Part shown: in pieces, positions 27,780-36,886 of the stretch
Numbering within the stretch: position 1 is the first letter of the stretch
Layout: every line of letters starts with the position of its first letter
Origin: Propionivibrio sp.
Lineage (GTDB): Bacteria; Pseudomonadota; Gammaproteobacteria; Burkholderiales; Rhodocyclaceae
Length of the DNA: 42,437 nucleotides
Assembly: GCF_029255185.1 (NCBI RefSeq)
Contig: NZ_JAPUVO010000071.1
Span: 1-42,437 of the forward strand
Direction: 5' to 3'
Position numbers and translations under genes: made by a program
Notes under the pieces: generated by a model
What the model was told of the DNA's origin: nothing
The model's database searches: none
The model's input: the letters and a program-made list of their open reading frames with translations, nothing else

Positions 27780-28706
27780 ATGGCACAACACCCCGAAGCG
27801 ACCGCCCTTGGCGATGCCGCCGCACGGCAATTAGCCAATGCGACCAAAACCACCGCACAGCTATCAACGATCAGCCCGCGCTGGCTGGTTCACCTGCTGC
27901 AATGGCTGCCGGTCGAGGCCGGTATTTACCGGCTCAACCAGGTCAAGAATCCGCGTGACGTGCGTGTTGCCTGCTCGCAACGCGACGAGTCGGAACTGCC
28001 GCAGACCTTTGTCGATTACGACGAGCAACCACGCGAGTATTTCCTGAATGCCGTCAGCACCATTCTCGACGTCCACACCCGCATCTCCGACCTGTACAGC
28101 AGCCCGCATGACCAGATCAAGGAGCAACTGCGCTTGACCATCGAAACGATCAAGGAGCGTCAAGAGGCAGAGCTGATCAATAACCCGGATTACGGGCTGC
28201 TGGCCAATGTTGCCGATGAGCAGCGCGTCTCGACGCTGACCGGCGCCCCGACCCCGGACGATCTTGACGACCTGCTGACCCGGGTCTGGAAGGAGCCTGC
28301 TTTTTTCCTGGCCCACCCACTGGCGATTGCGGCCTTTGGTCGCGAATGCACCCGCCGTGGCGTTCCGCCGCCAACCGTTTCGCTGTTCGGCGCCCAATTC
28401 CTGACCTGGCGTGGCGTCCCGCTGGTGCCGTCGGATAAGCTTCCGGTCGACGGTGGCAAGACCAAGATTCTGCTGCTGCGCGTTGGCGAGAAGCGTCAGG
28501 GCGTCGTCGGCCTGTTCCAGCCAGGGCTTGCCGGCGAACAGAGTCCGGGCCTGTCGGTACGCTTCATGGGTATCAATCGCAACGCCATCGCGTCATACCT
28601 GATTTCGCTGTATTGCTCACTGGCCGTTCTGGTGCCGGATGCGCTGGCAGTCCTCGAAGATGTGGAGATCGGCAAGTACCATGACTATTCCGACACCTAC
28701 AAGTAA
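27780..28706 (+). CDS. srpI: Family 2A encapsulin nanocompartment shell protein (SrpI type)
   Basis: A 308-residue protein that recognisably matches the SrpI encapsulin of Synechococcus, an HK97-fold protein that self-assembles into a closed shell. Family blocks are ARQLANATKTTAQL, SPRWLVHLLQWLPVEAGIYRLNQVK, FVDYDEQPREYFLNAVSTILDVHTRISDLYS, KEPAFFLAHPLAIAAFGREC, TWRGVPLVPSDKLPV and PGLSVRFMGINRNAIASYLISLYCSLAVL in order. There is no inserted cyclic-nucleotide-binding domain, which sets it in 2A rather than 2B. The shell is complete. It is followed, with a 26-base overlap, by its cysteine desulfurase cargo and preceded by cysK and cysE, as in other family 2A loci. Known shells of this kind are induced by sulfate starvation. 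Confidence 0.95.
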   Translation: MAQHPEATALGDAAARQLANATKTTAQLSTISPRWLVHLLQWLPVEAGIYRLNQVKNPRDVRVACSQRDESELPQTFVDYDEQPREYFLNAVSTILDVHTRISDLYSSPHDQIKEQLRLTIETIKERQEAELINNPDYGLLANVADEQRVSTLTGAPTPDDLDDLLTRVWKEPAFFLAHPLAIAAFGRECTRRGVPPPTVSLFGAQFLTWRGVPLVPSDKLPVDGGKTKILLLRVGEKRQGVVGLFQPGLAGEQSPGLSVRFMGINRNAIASYLISLYCSLAVLVPDALAVLEDVEIGKYHDYSDTYK

Positions 28707-29697
28707 TGGCGTCGAGGGACTGGGCGGCGCGCCGCTGCAAGGTCTGCCTGACGAAGCGACGCTTGGGCGGCTGGCATCCGAGTTCTTCCGCCGGTTGCCG
28801 GGTTCGCTCGATTCTTCCCTGGGTGCGTCGGTGCCAGAACTGGCTAGCGCTACGCCGTCCGCTCCGGAAAACCGCGTTGTCGCGCAGGCTTTCGGCCTGC
28901 CTGGTGAAGGCGAGCTAAAGTCCTTGCTGGCTGAAATAGCGTCCGATCGCCAACCGGTCGAATCCCTCGGCCAGCCGTCAACTACGGGAAATTTTTATTT
29001 TCTGGACGCGGCTCGCATTCCGACAGCCGGACTGACGGCCCGCCCACCCTTCGATGTGGCCGCCATCCGGCGCGACTTCCCGATTTTGCAGGAACGCGTC
29101 AACGGCCGTCCACTGGTGTGGTTCGACAACGCCGCAACGACGCAGAAGCCGCAGGCCGTTATCGACCGTCTCGCTTATTTTTACGCCCACGAGAATTCGA
29201 ACATTCACCGTGCGGCGCATGAACTGGCGGCGCGCGCGACCGATGCCTACGAATCGGCGCGCAACAAGGTGGCGCATTTCATCGGCGCCGGTTCGGCCGA
29301 TGAAGTGATCTTCGTTCGCGGCGCGACGGAAGCAATCAACCTCGTGGCCAAAACGTGGGGGTTCCAGAACATCGTGGCCGGCGACGAGATCGTCGTTTCG
29401 TTGCTCGAACATCACGCCAACATCGTGCCGTGGCAGCAACTGGCAGCCGAGAAGGGTGCCAGGATCCGCGTCATCCCGGTTGACGACAGCGGACAAATCC
29501 TGCTTGGCGAGTACCAGAAGCTGCTCAACGACAGGACGAAGCTGGTGGCGATCACGCAGGTTTCCAACGCGCTCGGCACGGTGACCGATGCCGCCGTGGC
29601 AGGGCGGCGGCAACATGATTGCCGACGTCACCTTCGAGCGCACGTTATACCAGCCGGCACCGAACAAGTTCGAGGCCGGTACCGGCAACATCGCTGA
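28681..29697 (+). pseudogene. Encapsulin cargo cysteine desulfurase, 5' part
   Basis: Residues 1-122 form a low-complexity extension rich in Pro, Ser, Leu and Gly, with the short motif LGRLASEFFRRLPG at 28-41; this is the cargo-loading region of encapsulated desulfurases. The SufS-like domain starts at 123 (FDVAAIRRDFPILQ) and runs through DNAATTQKP, IHRAAHELAARAT, GATEAINLVA and LEHHANIVPWQ to ITQVSNALGTVT at 302. Here similarity stops abruptly: the next codons (DAAVAGRRQHD...) are the downstream part read in the wrong frame. About 65 residues of the SufS fold are absent, including the substrate-proximal DGAQ and the PLP lysine (SGHK). ATG 28681 overlaps the shell gene end. Confidence 0.88.
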
Positions 29698-30088
29698 TGC
29701 GGTGGGGCTGGGCGCAGCGCTGGATTATGTCGAGCGCATCGGCCTGGAGAACATCGCGCGCTACGAGCACGATTTGCTGGCCTATGCGACGCGCGGCCTG
29801 GCGTCGATTTCCGGCGTGCGCCTGATCGGTACGGCGGACGACAAGGCCAGTGTGGCGTCTTTCGTGCTCAACGGCCATACGACCGAGGAGGTCGGCAAGG
29901 CGCTCAATCAGGAAGGCATTGCCGTGCGTTCGGGGCATCACTGCGCGCAGCCGATCCTGCGCCGCTTTGGCGTCGAGGCCACGGTACGTCCGTCGTTGGC
30001 GTTCTACAACACCTGCGAAGAGGTCGACCTGCTGGTGTCGGTGGTGCAGCGCTTGGCATGGAGCACAGGACGGAAGGCGGCCGGATAA
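29588..30088 (+). pseudogene. Encapsulin cargo cysteine desulfurase, 3' part
   Basis: This frame resumes the SufS fold with MPPWQGGGNMIADVTFERT, then FEAGTGNIADAVGLGAALDYVERIG, and keeps the catalytic cysteine loop IAVRSGHHCAQPILRRFG and the family end ASLAFYNTCEEVDLLVSVVQRL. It gives 166 residues. With 180 domain residues in the 5' part and about 65 missing, the total is about 411, close to the roughly 406 of E. coli SufS, so the gap is one clean internal deletion at 29586/29587 with a frame change. An internal start is unlikely to give an active enzyme. The fragment is followed 35 bases later by an unknown gene. Confidence 0.88.
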
Positions 30089-30123
30089 CAAACAACTGCC
30101 CGGAAGTTGTTCAGGAAACGTCC

Positions 30124-30525
30124 ATGACAAAACGGGTATCTGCAGAGAGCGCCATGCTTGCCGCCAGCGCCGGAAAAAGCGCTGCGCCGTCACCGGCAAG
30201 CACGCTACCGACTCTACAGCGCAATGCCCTGCGCAAGATTTTTGATCGGCCCGAGTTCACGCCCGAGGAAGTTGCCCAGCTCGGTTTACGTCGTCTCAGG
30301 CTGGCGGAGTGTATCGGCGAGAAGGGGATGAAAACGATCATCGAATGGCTGGCTGGGCACGGCTGTGAGTTGGCGCCTGAAAACATTCACGTTCGCCGTG
30401 TCAGCCGCAATAGCGAGATGCACCTCCGGGGCCTTGCCCGCGCGCTGCGCCTGCTACGGGGGTACGGCTATGAAATCAGTGCGCCGGAGTCGGTGGAGGC
30501 TCAGGGCAAGGGCCGTTCAACCTGA
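30124..30525 (+). CDS. Unknown small protein next to encapsulin cargo
   Basis: A 133-residue basic protein I do not recognise. Residues 1-35 are Ala/Ser-rich and probably flexible (SAMLAASAGKSAAPSPAS); from about 36 it is helical, with LQRNALRKIFDRPEFTPEEVAQLGLRRLRLAECIGEKGMKTIIEWLAGHG, then HVRRVSRNSEMHLRGLARALRLLRGYGYEI. GEKGMKTIIEWL resembles helix-hairpin-helix or RpoA-CTD-like pieces, which hints at nucleic-acid binding, without proof. GGAAACGTCC precedes ATG 30124. The flexible Ala/Ser/Pro N-terminus in front of a compact domain also resembles the layout of encapsulin cargo proteins. Confidence 0.72.
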   Translation: MTKRVSAESAMLAASAGKSAAPSPASTLPTLQRNALRKIFDRPEFTPEEVAQLGLRRLRLAECIGEKGMKTIIEWLAGHGCELAPENIHVRRVSRNSEMHLRGLARALRLLRGYGYEISAPESVEAQGKGRST

Positions 30526-30623
30526 TTGAGCGTTGAAGCATAAGCAAATAAGGAAAGATTCGTTCGCATCGGGCAACGACTTCCCTAGACTCCGTTCTAC
30601 GCCATCACTCAGGAGTCATCATC
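30526..30623 (+). promoter_or_regulatory. Probable promoter region of the sulfate transporter operon
   Basis: The 98 bases before sbp hold GCATAAGCAAATAAGGAAAG at 30538-30557, with ATAAGCA at 30540-30546 repeating the motif before the encapsulin gene. This is a fitting place for CysB control of sbp-cysUWA, but no CysB site can be proved by eye. TCAGGAGTC gives the ribosome binding site. Confidence 0.4.
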
Positions 30624-31631
30624 ATGAAATTCAAAGCACTTACCATCGCCCTTGCGGCTGCTGCGCTGTTCGGCGGCAACGCATTAGCCGCCGACGTCAA
30701 GCTGCTCAACGTGTCCTATGACCCGACGCGCGAGTTGTACCAAGAGTACAACGGCGCCTTCGCCAAGTACTGGAAGGCGAAAAGCGGCGACGTCGTGACC
30801 ATCAACCAGTCGCATGGCGGCTCCGGCAAACAGGCAAGGGCAGTCATCGACGGCCTCGATGCCGATGTCGTGACACTGGCCCTGGCCTACGACGTAGACG
30901 CGCTGACCACGAAGAACCTGATTCCGGCCGACTGGCAGAAACGTCTGCCACAGAACGCCTCGCCCTACACGTCGACCATCGTTTTCCTCGTGCGCAAGGG
31001 TAATCCCAAGCAGATCAAGGACTGGAACGATCTGATCAAGCCCGGCATCGCCGTCATCACGCCGAACCCCAAGACTTCCGGCGGCGCACGCTGGAATTAT
31101 CTGGCGGCCTGGGCCTACGCGCTCAAGCAGCCCGGCGGTAACGAGGAGAAGGCCAAGGAATTTGTCGGCAATATTTTCAAGAACGTCAAAGTGCTCGATT
31201 CCGGCGCGCGCGGTTCAACCACGACCTTCACCGAACGCGGTATCGGTGATGTGTTGCTGGCTTGGGAAAACGAAGCCTACCTGGCCGTGAAGGAACTCGG
31301 TCCGGAAAAATTCGATATTGTCACGCCGTCGCTTTCGATTCTTGCCGAGCCTCCCGTTTCGCTGGTCGACAAGGTGGTCGATAAGAAAGGAACGCGCAAG
31401 GTGGCCACCGCCTACCTCGAGCACCTCTACTCGCCCGAAGGGCAGGAGATCGCCGCGAAGAACTACTACCGCCCGCGTGACGCCAAGATCGCGGCCAAGT
31501 ACGCCAAACAGTTCGCCAAGGTCAACCTGATCACCATCGATGAGGTCTTCGGTGGCTGGGACAAGGCGCAGAAGACCCATTTCGCCGACGGTGGCTCCTT
31601 CGATCAGATTTATGAGCCGGGTCGCAAGTAG
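30624..31631 (+). CDS. sbp: Periplasmic sulfate-binding protein
   Basis: This is the substrate-binding protein of the sulfate/thiosulfate ABC transporter, 335 residues with signal peptide [23 protein letters not shown]. The mature start [18 protein letters not shown], then [69 protein letters not shown] and [28 protein letters not shown] are the well-known Sbp/CysP blocks. SGK-type serines and backbone bind sulfate. It heads sbp-cysU-cysW-cysA-cysB. Confidence 0.95.
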   Translation: MKFKALTIALAAAALFGGNALAADVKLLNVSYDPTRELYQEYNGAFAKYWKAKSGDVVTINQSHGGSGKQARAVIDGLDADVVTLALAYDVDALTTKNLIPADWQKRLPQNASPYTSTIVFLVRKGNPKQIKDWNDLIKPGIAVITPNPKTSGGARWNYLAAWAYALKQPGGNEEKAKEFVGNIFKNVKVLDSGARGSTTTFTERGIGDVLLAWENEAYLAVKELGPEKFDIVTPSLSILAEPPVSLVDKVVDKKGTRKVATAYLEHLYSPEGQEIAAKNYYRPRDAKIAAKYAKQFAKVNLITIDEVFGGWDKAQKTHFADGGSFDQIYEPGRK

Positions 31632-31707
31632 AACAACTGATTCGTTTTACATCTATCCCGGCCGTCATAAACTCGCCGCATTCGCACACCAAGCAAGGCT
31701 GCCCAAA

Positions 31708-32601
31708 ATGACAACAATTACCCTGCCGCTTCAGGCAGCATATCAGCCGATACGCGCGCCGCGCAGAGCCTTCTTTTTTCGCAAGCACAGTGTCCTGCCG
31801 GGATTTTCACTGGCTCTTGGCTACTCGGTGATCTATCTCGCCCTGATTGTTCTGATCCCGCTTGCCGCTGTTTTTCTGAAATCGTCCTCGCTTGGCTGGG
31901 AGGGCGTCTGGCGCGTGGTCACCCACCCGCGCGTGCTCGCCTCGTTCAAACTGAGTTTCGGTGCATCGTTGATCGCGGCAGCCATCAATGTGGTTTTCGG
32001 CCTGATCTTCGCTTGGGTGCTGGTGCGCTATCGTTTTCCCGGCAAGCGCCTGATTGATGCGCTGATCGACCTGCCGTTCGCTCTGCCGACGGCCGTTGCC
32101 GGCATCGCACTGGCTACCCTGTACGCCAACAACGGCTGGATCGGCAGCGTGCTTGCCTCACTGGGCATCGAAGTCGCCTATACGCCGGTGGGCGTGCTTG
32201 TCGCACTAGTCTTCATCGGGCTGCCCTTCGTCGTGCGTACCGTACAGCCCGTGCTTGAGGATCTCGAAGCCGAGGTCGAAGAAGCCGCCGCTTGCCTGGG
32301 CGCCAATCGCTGGCAGACTTTCTTGCATGTCATCCTACCTTACCTCACGCCAGCCCTGTTGACCGGTTTCGCGCTGGCTTTCGCGCGCGCCGTCGGCGAA
32401 TACGGTTCGGTCATCTTCATCGCCGGCAACATGCCGATGGTATCGGAAATCACGCCGCTGATGATCATTACCAAACTTGAGCAGTACGACTATGCCGGCG
32501 CCACCGCCATTGCCGCAGTCATGCTGTTCTTCTCCTTCATCCTTCTCCTGCTGGTCAACGTGCTGCAGGCGTGGACCCAGCGCAGTCACGAAAGGATCTG
32601 A
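31708..32601 (+). CDS. cysU: Sulfate ABC transporter permease CysU (CysT)
   Basis: The first permease of the sulfate/thiosulfate importer, 297 residues, with six membrane segments, among them [20 protein letters not shown] and [17 protein letters not shown], and the EAA loop [30 protein letters not shown] that touches CysA. The ATG at 31708 gives [16 protein letters not shown]; the longer frame from 31540 overlaps sbp and is not credible. It follows sbp by 76 bases and precedes cysW by two bases. Confidence 0.94.
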   Translation: MTTITLPLQAAYQPIRAPRRAFFFRKHSVLPGFSLALGYSVIYLALIVLIPLAAVFLKSSSLGWEGVWRVVTHPRVLASFKLSFGASLIAAAINVVFGLIFAWVLVRYRFPGKRLIDALIDLPFALPTAVAGIALATLYANNGWIGSVLASLGIEVAYTPVGVLVALVFIGLPFVVRTVQPVLEDLEAEVEEAAACLGANRWQTFLHVILPYLTPALLTGFALAFARAVGEYGSVIFIAGNMPMVSEITPLMIITKLEQYDYAGATAIAAVMLFFSFILLLLVNVLQAWTQRSHERI

Positions 32602-32603
32602 TC

Positions 32604-33530
32604 ATGGCCGCAGCGACGACAAGCGTGATTTGCGCGATTTCCAACATCTTCTTTTCGACTCCCGATGCGAGCAGGCGGCGTCCTGCCACGAGCGAAGCTT
32701 TCTGGGTGCGTGCCGTGCTGATTGCGCTGGCACTTGCCTTTTTTGGCCTCTTTCTGCTGATGCCGCTTGCCGCCGTATTCGCCGAGGCGTTCAAAAAGGG
32801 CTGGTCGGCCTACGCCGCTGGCGTCGTCGATGCCGACGCGCTGTCTGCGATCAAGCTGACGCTGCTGGTGGCGGCGATTGCCGTACCGCTCAACCTCGTG
32901 TTCGGCGTCGCTGCGGCCTGGGCCATCGCCAAGTTCGAGTTTCGCGGTAAGCAGTTCCTGATCACGCTGATCGACCTGCCGTTCTCGGTGTCGCCGGTTA
33001 TTTCCGGCCTGATCTACGTACTGCTTTTTGGCGCACAGGGCTGGTTCGGAGCGGTGCTCGAGGCGCACGACATCAGGATTCTTTTCGCCGTGCCGGGCAT
33101 TGTTCTGGCCACCGTTTTCGTGACCTTCCCCTTCGTCGCGCGCGAGCTGATCCCGCTTATGCAGGCGCAGGGGACCGACGAGGAAGAGGCCGCCGTCGTT
33201 CTCGGCGCCAGCGGCTGGACGACCTTTCGTCAGGTGACGCTGCCCAACATCAAGTGGGGCCTGCTGTACGGGGTGATTCTCTGCAATGCACGGGCGATGG
33301 GCGAGTTTGGCGCGGTATCGGTGGTTTCCGGCCACATCCGCGGCAGAACCAACACCATGCCGTTGCAGGTCGAGATTCTTTATAACGAATACAACTTTGT
33401 CGCCGCCTTCGCGGTGGCCACCCTGCTCGCCCTGTTAGCGCTGCTAACGCTGGGCGTGAAGAGCCTGATCGAATGGCACGCTGCCGACGGCGGGCAACAG
33501 AATGCGTTTATTGAAAGAGGCGAAAAATGA
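32604..33530 (+). CDS. cysW: Sulfate ABC transporter permease CysW
   Basis: The second permease, 308 residues, with [26 protein letters not shown] and the EAA loop [32 protein letters not shown] followed by [36 protein letters not shown], the CysW hallmark. AAAGGATCTGATC supports ATG 32604. It forms the membrane channel with CysU. The stop overlaps cysA by four bases. Confidence 0.95.
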   Translation: MAAATTSVICAISNIFFSTPDASRRRPATSEAFWVRAVLIALALAFFGLFLLMPLAAVFAEAFKKGWSAYAAGVVDADALSAIKLTLLVAAIAVPLNLVFGVAAAWAIAKFEFRGKQFLITLIDLPFSVSPVISGLIYVLLFGAQGWFGAVLEAHDIRILFAVPGIVLATVFVTFPFVARELIPLMQAQGTDEEEAAVVLGASGWTTFRQVTLPNIKWGLLYGVILCNARAMGEFGAVSVVSGHIRGRTNTMPLQVEILYNEYNFVAAFAVATLLALLALLTLGVKSLIEWHAADGGQQNAFIERGEK

Positions 33531-34624
33531 GTATCTCGGTTAGCAACATCAACAAGCGCTTCGGCAGTTTCACCGCGCTCAACGACGTGACACTGGAGTT
33601 CCCCTCGGGCCACTTGGTCGCCCTGCTCGGGCCGTCGGGCTGTGGCAAGACAACTTTGCTGCGCATCATCGCCGGGCTCGAAAAGGCCGACAGCGGCGAG
33701 GTTTTCCTCGAAGGCGTCAATGCCTCCAAGCTGCACGTGCGCGAGCGCGAGGTCGGCTTCGTCTTCCAGCATTACGCCCTATTTCGCCACATGACAGTGT
33801 TCGACAACGTGGCTTTCGGGCTGCGCGTAAAGCATCGCGATCTGCGTTTGAGCGATGCCAAAATCCGGCGCAAGGTGCAGGATCTGCTGCAACTCGTCCA
33901 GCTCGACTGGTTGGCTGACCGTTATCCGGCGCAGCTCTCCGGCGGGCAGCGGCAGCGCATCGCGCTGGCTCGCGCGCTTGCCGTCGAACCCCGCGTGCTG
34001 CTGCTCGACGAGCCGTTCGGTGCACTCGATGCCAAGGTGCGCAAGGAACTGCGCCGCTGGCTGCGCCAGTTGCACGACGAACTGCACATCACCAGCATTT
34101 TCGTCACGCACGATCAGGAAGAAGCGCTCGAAGTGGCCGACCGCGTGGTGCTGATGGATCACGGCAAGGTCGAGCAGATCGGCACGCCGGACGAAGTTTA
34201 CGACCATCCGGCATCGCCCTTTGTTTATGGTTTCCTTGGCTCGGTGAATCTCTTTCACGGCCGGGTCGACGGACAGGAGCTGCGCGTCGGCGATCATGCA
34301 CTGCAACTGGAAGCACACGATCTGGCGCACGATGCCTCGGCCATCGGCTACGTCCGCCCACACGAAGTGCAATTGCTGGTGGACGACGGCGAAGTGCAGG
34401 ATGGCTTGCCTGCGCATGTACTGCGTATCGTCAGTTCAGGCGCGTTGGCTACCGTCGAGCTGACGCGTGACGATGGCGAACACGTTGAAGTCACGGTCTT
34501 CCGCGATTATCTGCGCCAGCTTGGTGTGCAGGAAGGCGACCGCGTGCGGCTGAAGCCGCAGCGCATCCGCGTGTTTCCGGCCGAATCTGCAAAATTGGCG
34601 ACGCCGCAACTGGCAGCAGCATAG
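33527..34624 (+). CDS. cysA: Sulfate/thiosulfate ABC transporter ATPase CysA
   Basis: The ATPase of the sulfate importer, 365 residues. The nucleotide-binding domain has Walker [10 protein letters not shown] at about 35-43, the ABC signature [15 protein letters not shown] near 138-152, Walker [17 protein letters not shown] near 158-173 and the switch His in [12 protein letters not shown]. The C-terminal third is a TOBE-like regulatory domain (SVNLFHGRV..., [11 protein letters not shown]). It is translationally coupled to cysW (ATGA overlap) and followed 11 bases later by cysB. Confidence 0.96.
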   Translation: MSISVSNINKRFGSFTALNDVTLEFPSGHLVALLGPSGCGKTTLLRIIAGLEKADSGEVFLEGVNASKLHVREREVGFVFQHYALFRHMTVFDNVAFGLRVKHRDLRLSDAKIRRKVQDLLQLVQLDWLADRYPAQLSGGQRQRIALARALAVEPRVLLLDEPFGALDAKVRKELRRWLRQLHDELHITSIFVTHDQEEALEVADRVVLMDHGKVEQIGTPDEVYDHPASPFVYGFLGSVNLFHGRVDGQELRVGDHALQLEAHDLAHDASAIGYVRPHEVQLLVDDGEVQDGLPAHVLRIVSSGALATVELTRDDGEHVEVTVFRDYLRQLGVQEGDRVRLKPQRIRVFPAESAKLATPQLAAA

Positions 34625-34635
34625 GAGAAGAAAAG

Positions 34636-35577
34636 ATGAACTTCCAGCAACTGCGCATCGTCCGCGAGACGGTACGCCAGGATTTCAACCTGACCGAGGT
34701 GGCCAATGCGCTCTACACCTCGCAGCCGGGCGTCAGCAAGCACATCAAAGATCTGGAGGACGAGCTTGGTATCGAAATTTTCGTACGACGCGGCAAGCGC
34801 CTGATCGGCCTGACCGAGCCGGGCAAGGAACTGGTACAGGTGGTCGACAGGATTCTGGTCGACACCCATAACCTGCGCCGCATTGCCGACCAGTTCGCCA
34901 GTCGCGAAACCGGACATTTCGTCGTCGCCACGACACATACCCAGGCACGCTATGCGCTGCCAAAAATCATCAAATGGTTCAAATCGGACTATCCGAAGGT
35001 TCACCTCGCGCTGCATCAGGGCAGTCCGAAGGAAATTGCCGACATGCTAATTTCTGGTGCTGCCGACGTTGGCATTGCCACCGAGGGCCTTGACGAATCG
35101 CTGGAGTTGGCGACGTTTCCGTTCTACAACTGGCAGCACGCGATTATTGTGCGGCGCGACCACCCGCTGCTGCAAGCATCGGGAGCGTTGACGCTCGAAG
35201 CGCTCAGCGAGTACCCAATCATCACCTACCATGAGGGCTTCACCGGCCGGGCGCATGTCGACAAAGCCTTTGCCGATGCGGGGATTGTTCCGGACATCGT
35301 GCTTTCGGCCATTGATGCGGATGTGATCAAAACCTACGTCGAGCTGGACCTCGGCATTGGCATCGTTGCCTCAATGGCCTACGATCCGGAAAAGGACAGG
35401 GATCTCGCACTGATGCCGGCCCCCGGCCTGTTTCCGCCGAATACCACGCGTCTTGCTGTTCGCCGCGGCACCTATCTGCGCAGCTATGCTTCCGCTTTTA
35501 TCGAGAAAGTGTGCCCCGATGTCGGTGAAGATGCCGTAAGAATCGCGCTGCAGAAACCAAATAGCGCGGAGGCATAG
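34636..35577 (+). CDS. cysB: LysR-type regulator CysB
   Basis: The activator of sulfate assimilation, responding to N-acetylserine and antagonised by sulfide or thiosulfate in enterobacteria. The 313 residues start MNFQQLRIVRETVRQDFNLTEVANALYTSQPGVSKHIKDLE, the CysB/Cbl DNA-binding domain. The effector domain has VVATTHTQARYALPKIIKWF with the Thr-rich ligand site, LHQGSPKEIADMLISGAADVGIATEG and YPIITYHEGFTGRAHVD. It lies in the same direction as the sulfate transporter it is expected to control, which is a common betaproteobacterial order. AGGAGAAGAAAAG precedes the start. Confidence 0.94.
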   Translation: MNFQQLRIVRETVRQDFNLTEVANALYTSQPGVSKHIKDLEDELGIEIFVRRGKRLIGLTEPGKELVQVVDRILVDTHNLRRIADQFASRETGHFVVATTHTQARYALPKIIKWFKSDYPKVHLALHQGSPKEIADMLISGAADVGIATEGLDESLELATFPFYNWQHAIIVRRDHPLLQASGALTLEALSEYPIITYHEGFTGRAHVDKAFADAGIVPDIVLSAIDADVIKTYVELDLGIGIVASMAYDPEKDRDLALMPAPGLFPPNTTRLAVRRGTYLRSYASAFIEKVCPDVGEDAVRIALQKPNSAEA

Positions 35578-35686
35578 CTGCTTCGACTGTTTGTGATATT
35601 GGCATTTACGCTATTACCCTGGTTTTACCGGACAGCATCCAGAATTCCTTTGACCTAAACTAAAGCATTCCCATAAGGGATAGCGC

Positions 35687-36886
35687 ATGATTCCCGTGTT
35701 ACGGGAATGCTGGGGAATGGCGATGCTTAAGTTTTTTGTTTTGAGTCTGTTGTTTGTCGTGGGGGGCTGTGCGGCGCCATCGTTGCGCGGAACCGGCGAC
35801 CTTGGGCTGGTCATTGAACGGGCCAGCGGCCATCTGAGCCTGGTCGATACCAGCGCGCGCGCGCCCTATGCGCGAATTTCCGGAGTGGGCGACATTTCGC
35901 ATGCTTCCGTCGTTTTTTCACGCGACGCACGCTATGCCTTTGTTTTTGGCCGTGATGGCGGCCTGACCAAGGTTGATCTGCTGGAAGGACGCATCGTCAA
36001 CCGTGTGATGCAGTCAGGTAACGCCATTGGTGGTTCGATCTCGCAGGACGGCCGCATTGTCGTTGCACAAAATTACACTCCCGGGGGCATCAAGGCTTTC
36101 GACGCGCAAACGCTCGAACTGCTCTCGGAAGTGCCGGCTGAATATGCGCCAGGGCAGTTCTCCAAGGTGGTGGGCCTGGCCGACCTGTCAGGCAACCGTT
36201 TTGCCTACGCCCTGTTCGAAGGCGGGGAAATCTGGATCAGCGATTTTTCCGACCCGAGAAAACCCAGAACCCAGCGCTTTCCGGCAGGAGCCCAGCCCTA
36301 CGATGGACTGGTGACGCCCGATGGCCGCTATTATCTGGCCGGCCTGTTCGGTGAGGACGGGATCGCGCTGCTCGATACCTGGCGGACGGAAGAGGGCGCC
36401 CGCAAGATTCTCAATGGCTACGGGCGCGGCGAGGAAAAACTCCCGGTATTCAAGATGCCGCATCTGCGCGGTTGGTCAATGGCGCAGGGCAAAGCCTATT
36501 TGCCGGCCATCGGGCGGCACGAAGTCCTGGTGGTCGATGCCAGCACCTGGCAGGAAGTCGGCCGCATCAAGGTCAGGGGGCAACCGGTGTTCGTCATGGC
36601 CAGGCCGGATGGGCGGCAGGTCTGGGTCAATTACGCCTTCCCCGATAATTCGTGGGTTGAAGTCATAGATACACTCAGCGGGCAGCTTGTAAAAACCTTC
36701 GAACCGGGGAAAGCCATTCTGCACATGGAATTCACACCGCGTGGCGAACACGTCTGGCTCTCAGCACGCGACGACAACAAAGTGCTGATTTACAATACGG
36801 CAACGTTTGCCAAAATCGGAGAATTTGCCGCACAGTCGCCCAGTGGCATATTCTTTACCAGTCGCGCCGGCCGGATGGGGTTCTGA
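35687..36886 (+). CDS. nirF: Heme d1 biosynthesis protein NirF
   Basis: NirF is a periplasmic, cytochrome cd1-like beta-propeller needed for a late step of heme d1 synthesis. The 399-residue frame includes a lipoprotein signal (FVLSLLFVVGGC, lipobox Cys28). Propeller blades show LGLVIERASGHLSLVDT, SRDARYAFVFGRDGGLTKVDL, GSISQDGRIVVAQNYTPGGIKAFDA and HLRGWSMAQGKAYLPAIGRHEVLVVD. The start may be ATG 35687 (AAGGGA at 35675-35680) or ATG 35723 (GGGGA at 35712-35716), which gives a shorter, more usual lipoprotein leader; a hairpin lies between them. It heads nirF-nirDL-nirG-nirH; the TGATG junction couples it to nirDL. Confidence 0.93.
   Translation: MIPVLRECWGMAMLKFFVLSLLFVVGGCAAPSLRGTGDLGLVIERASGHLSLVDTSARAPYARISGVGDISHASVVFSRDARYAFVFGRDGGLTKVDLLEGRIVNRVMQSGNAIGGSISQDGRIVVAQNYTPGGIKAFDAQTLELLSEVPAEYAPGQFSKVVGLADLSGNRFAYALFEGGEIWISDFSDPRKPRTQRFPAGAQPYDGLVTPDGRYYLAGLFGEDGIALLDTWRTEEGARKILNGYGRGEEKLPVFKMPHLRGWSMAQGKAYLPAIGRHEVLVVDASTWQEVGRIKVRGQPVFVMARPDGRQVWVNYAFPDNSWVEVIDTLSGQLVKTFEPGKAILHMEFTPRGEHVWLSARDDNKVLIYNTATFAKIGEFAAQSPSGIFFTSRAGRMGF
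35690..35708 (+). repeat. Perfect hairpin at the nirF start region
   Basis: ATTCCCGT (35690-35697) pairs with ACGGGAAT (35701-35708) around a three-base loop. It lies between the two possible nirF start codons, so it could lower use of the upstream start, mark an operator, or be incidental. Confidence 0.6.

Noticed and set aside
35650-35666. TTTGACCTAAACTAAAG as an FNR/DNR site for nirF
   Set aside because: Only the left half matches (TTGAC); the right half ACTAA differs from the expected ATCAA or GTCAA, so it is not called as a feature.
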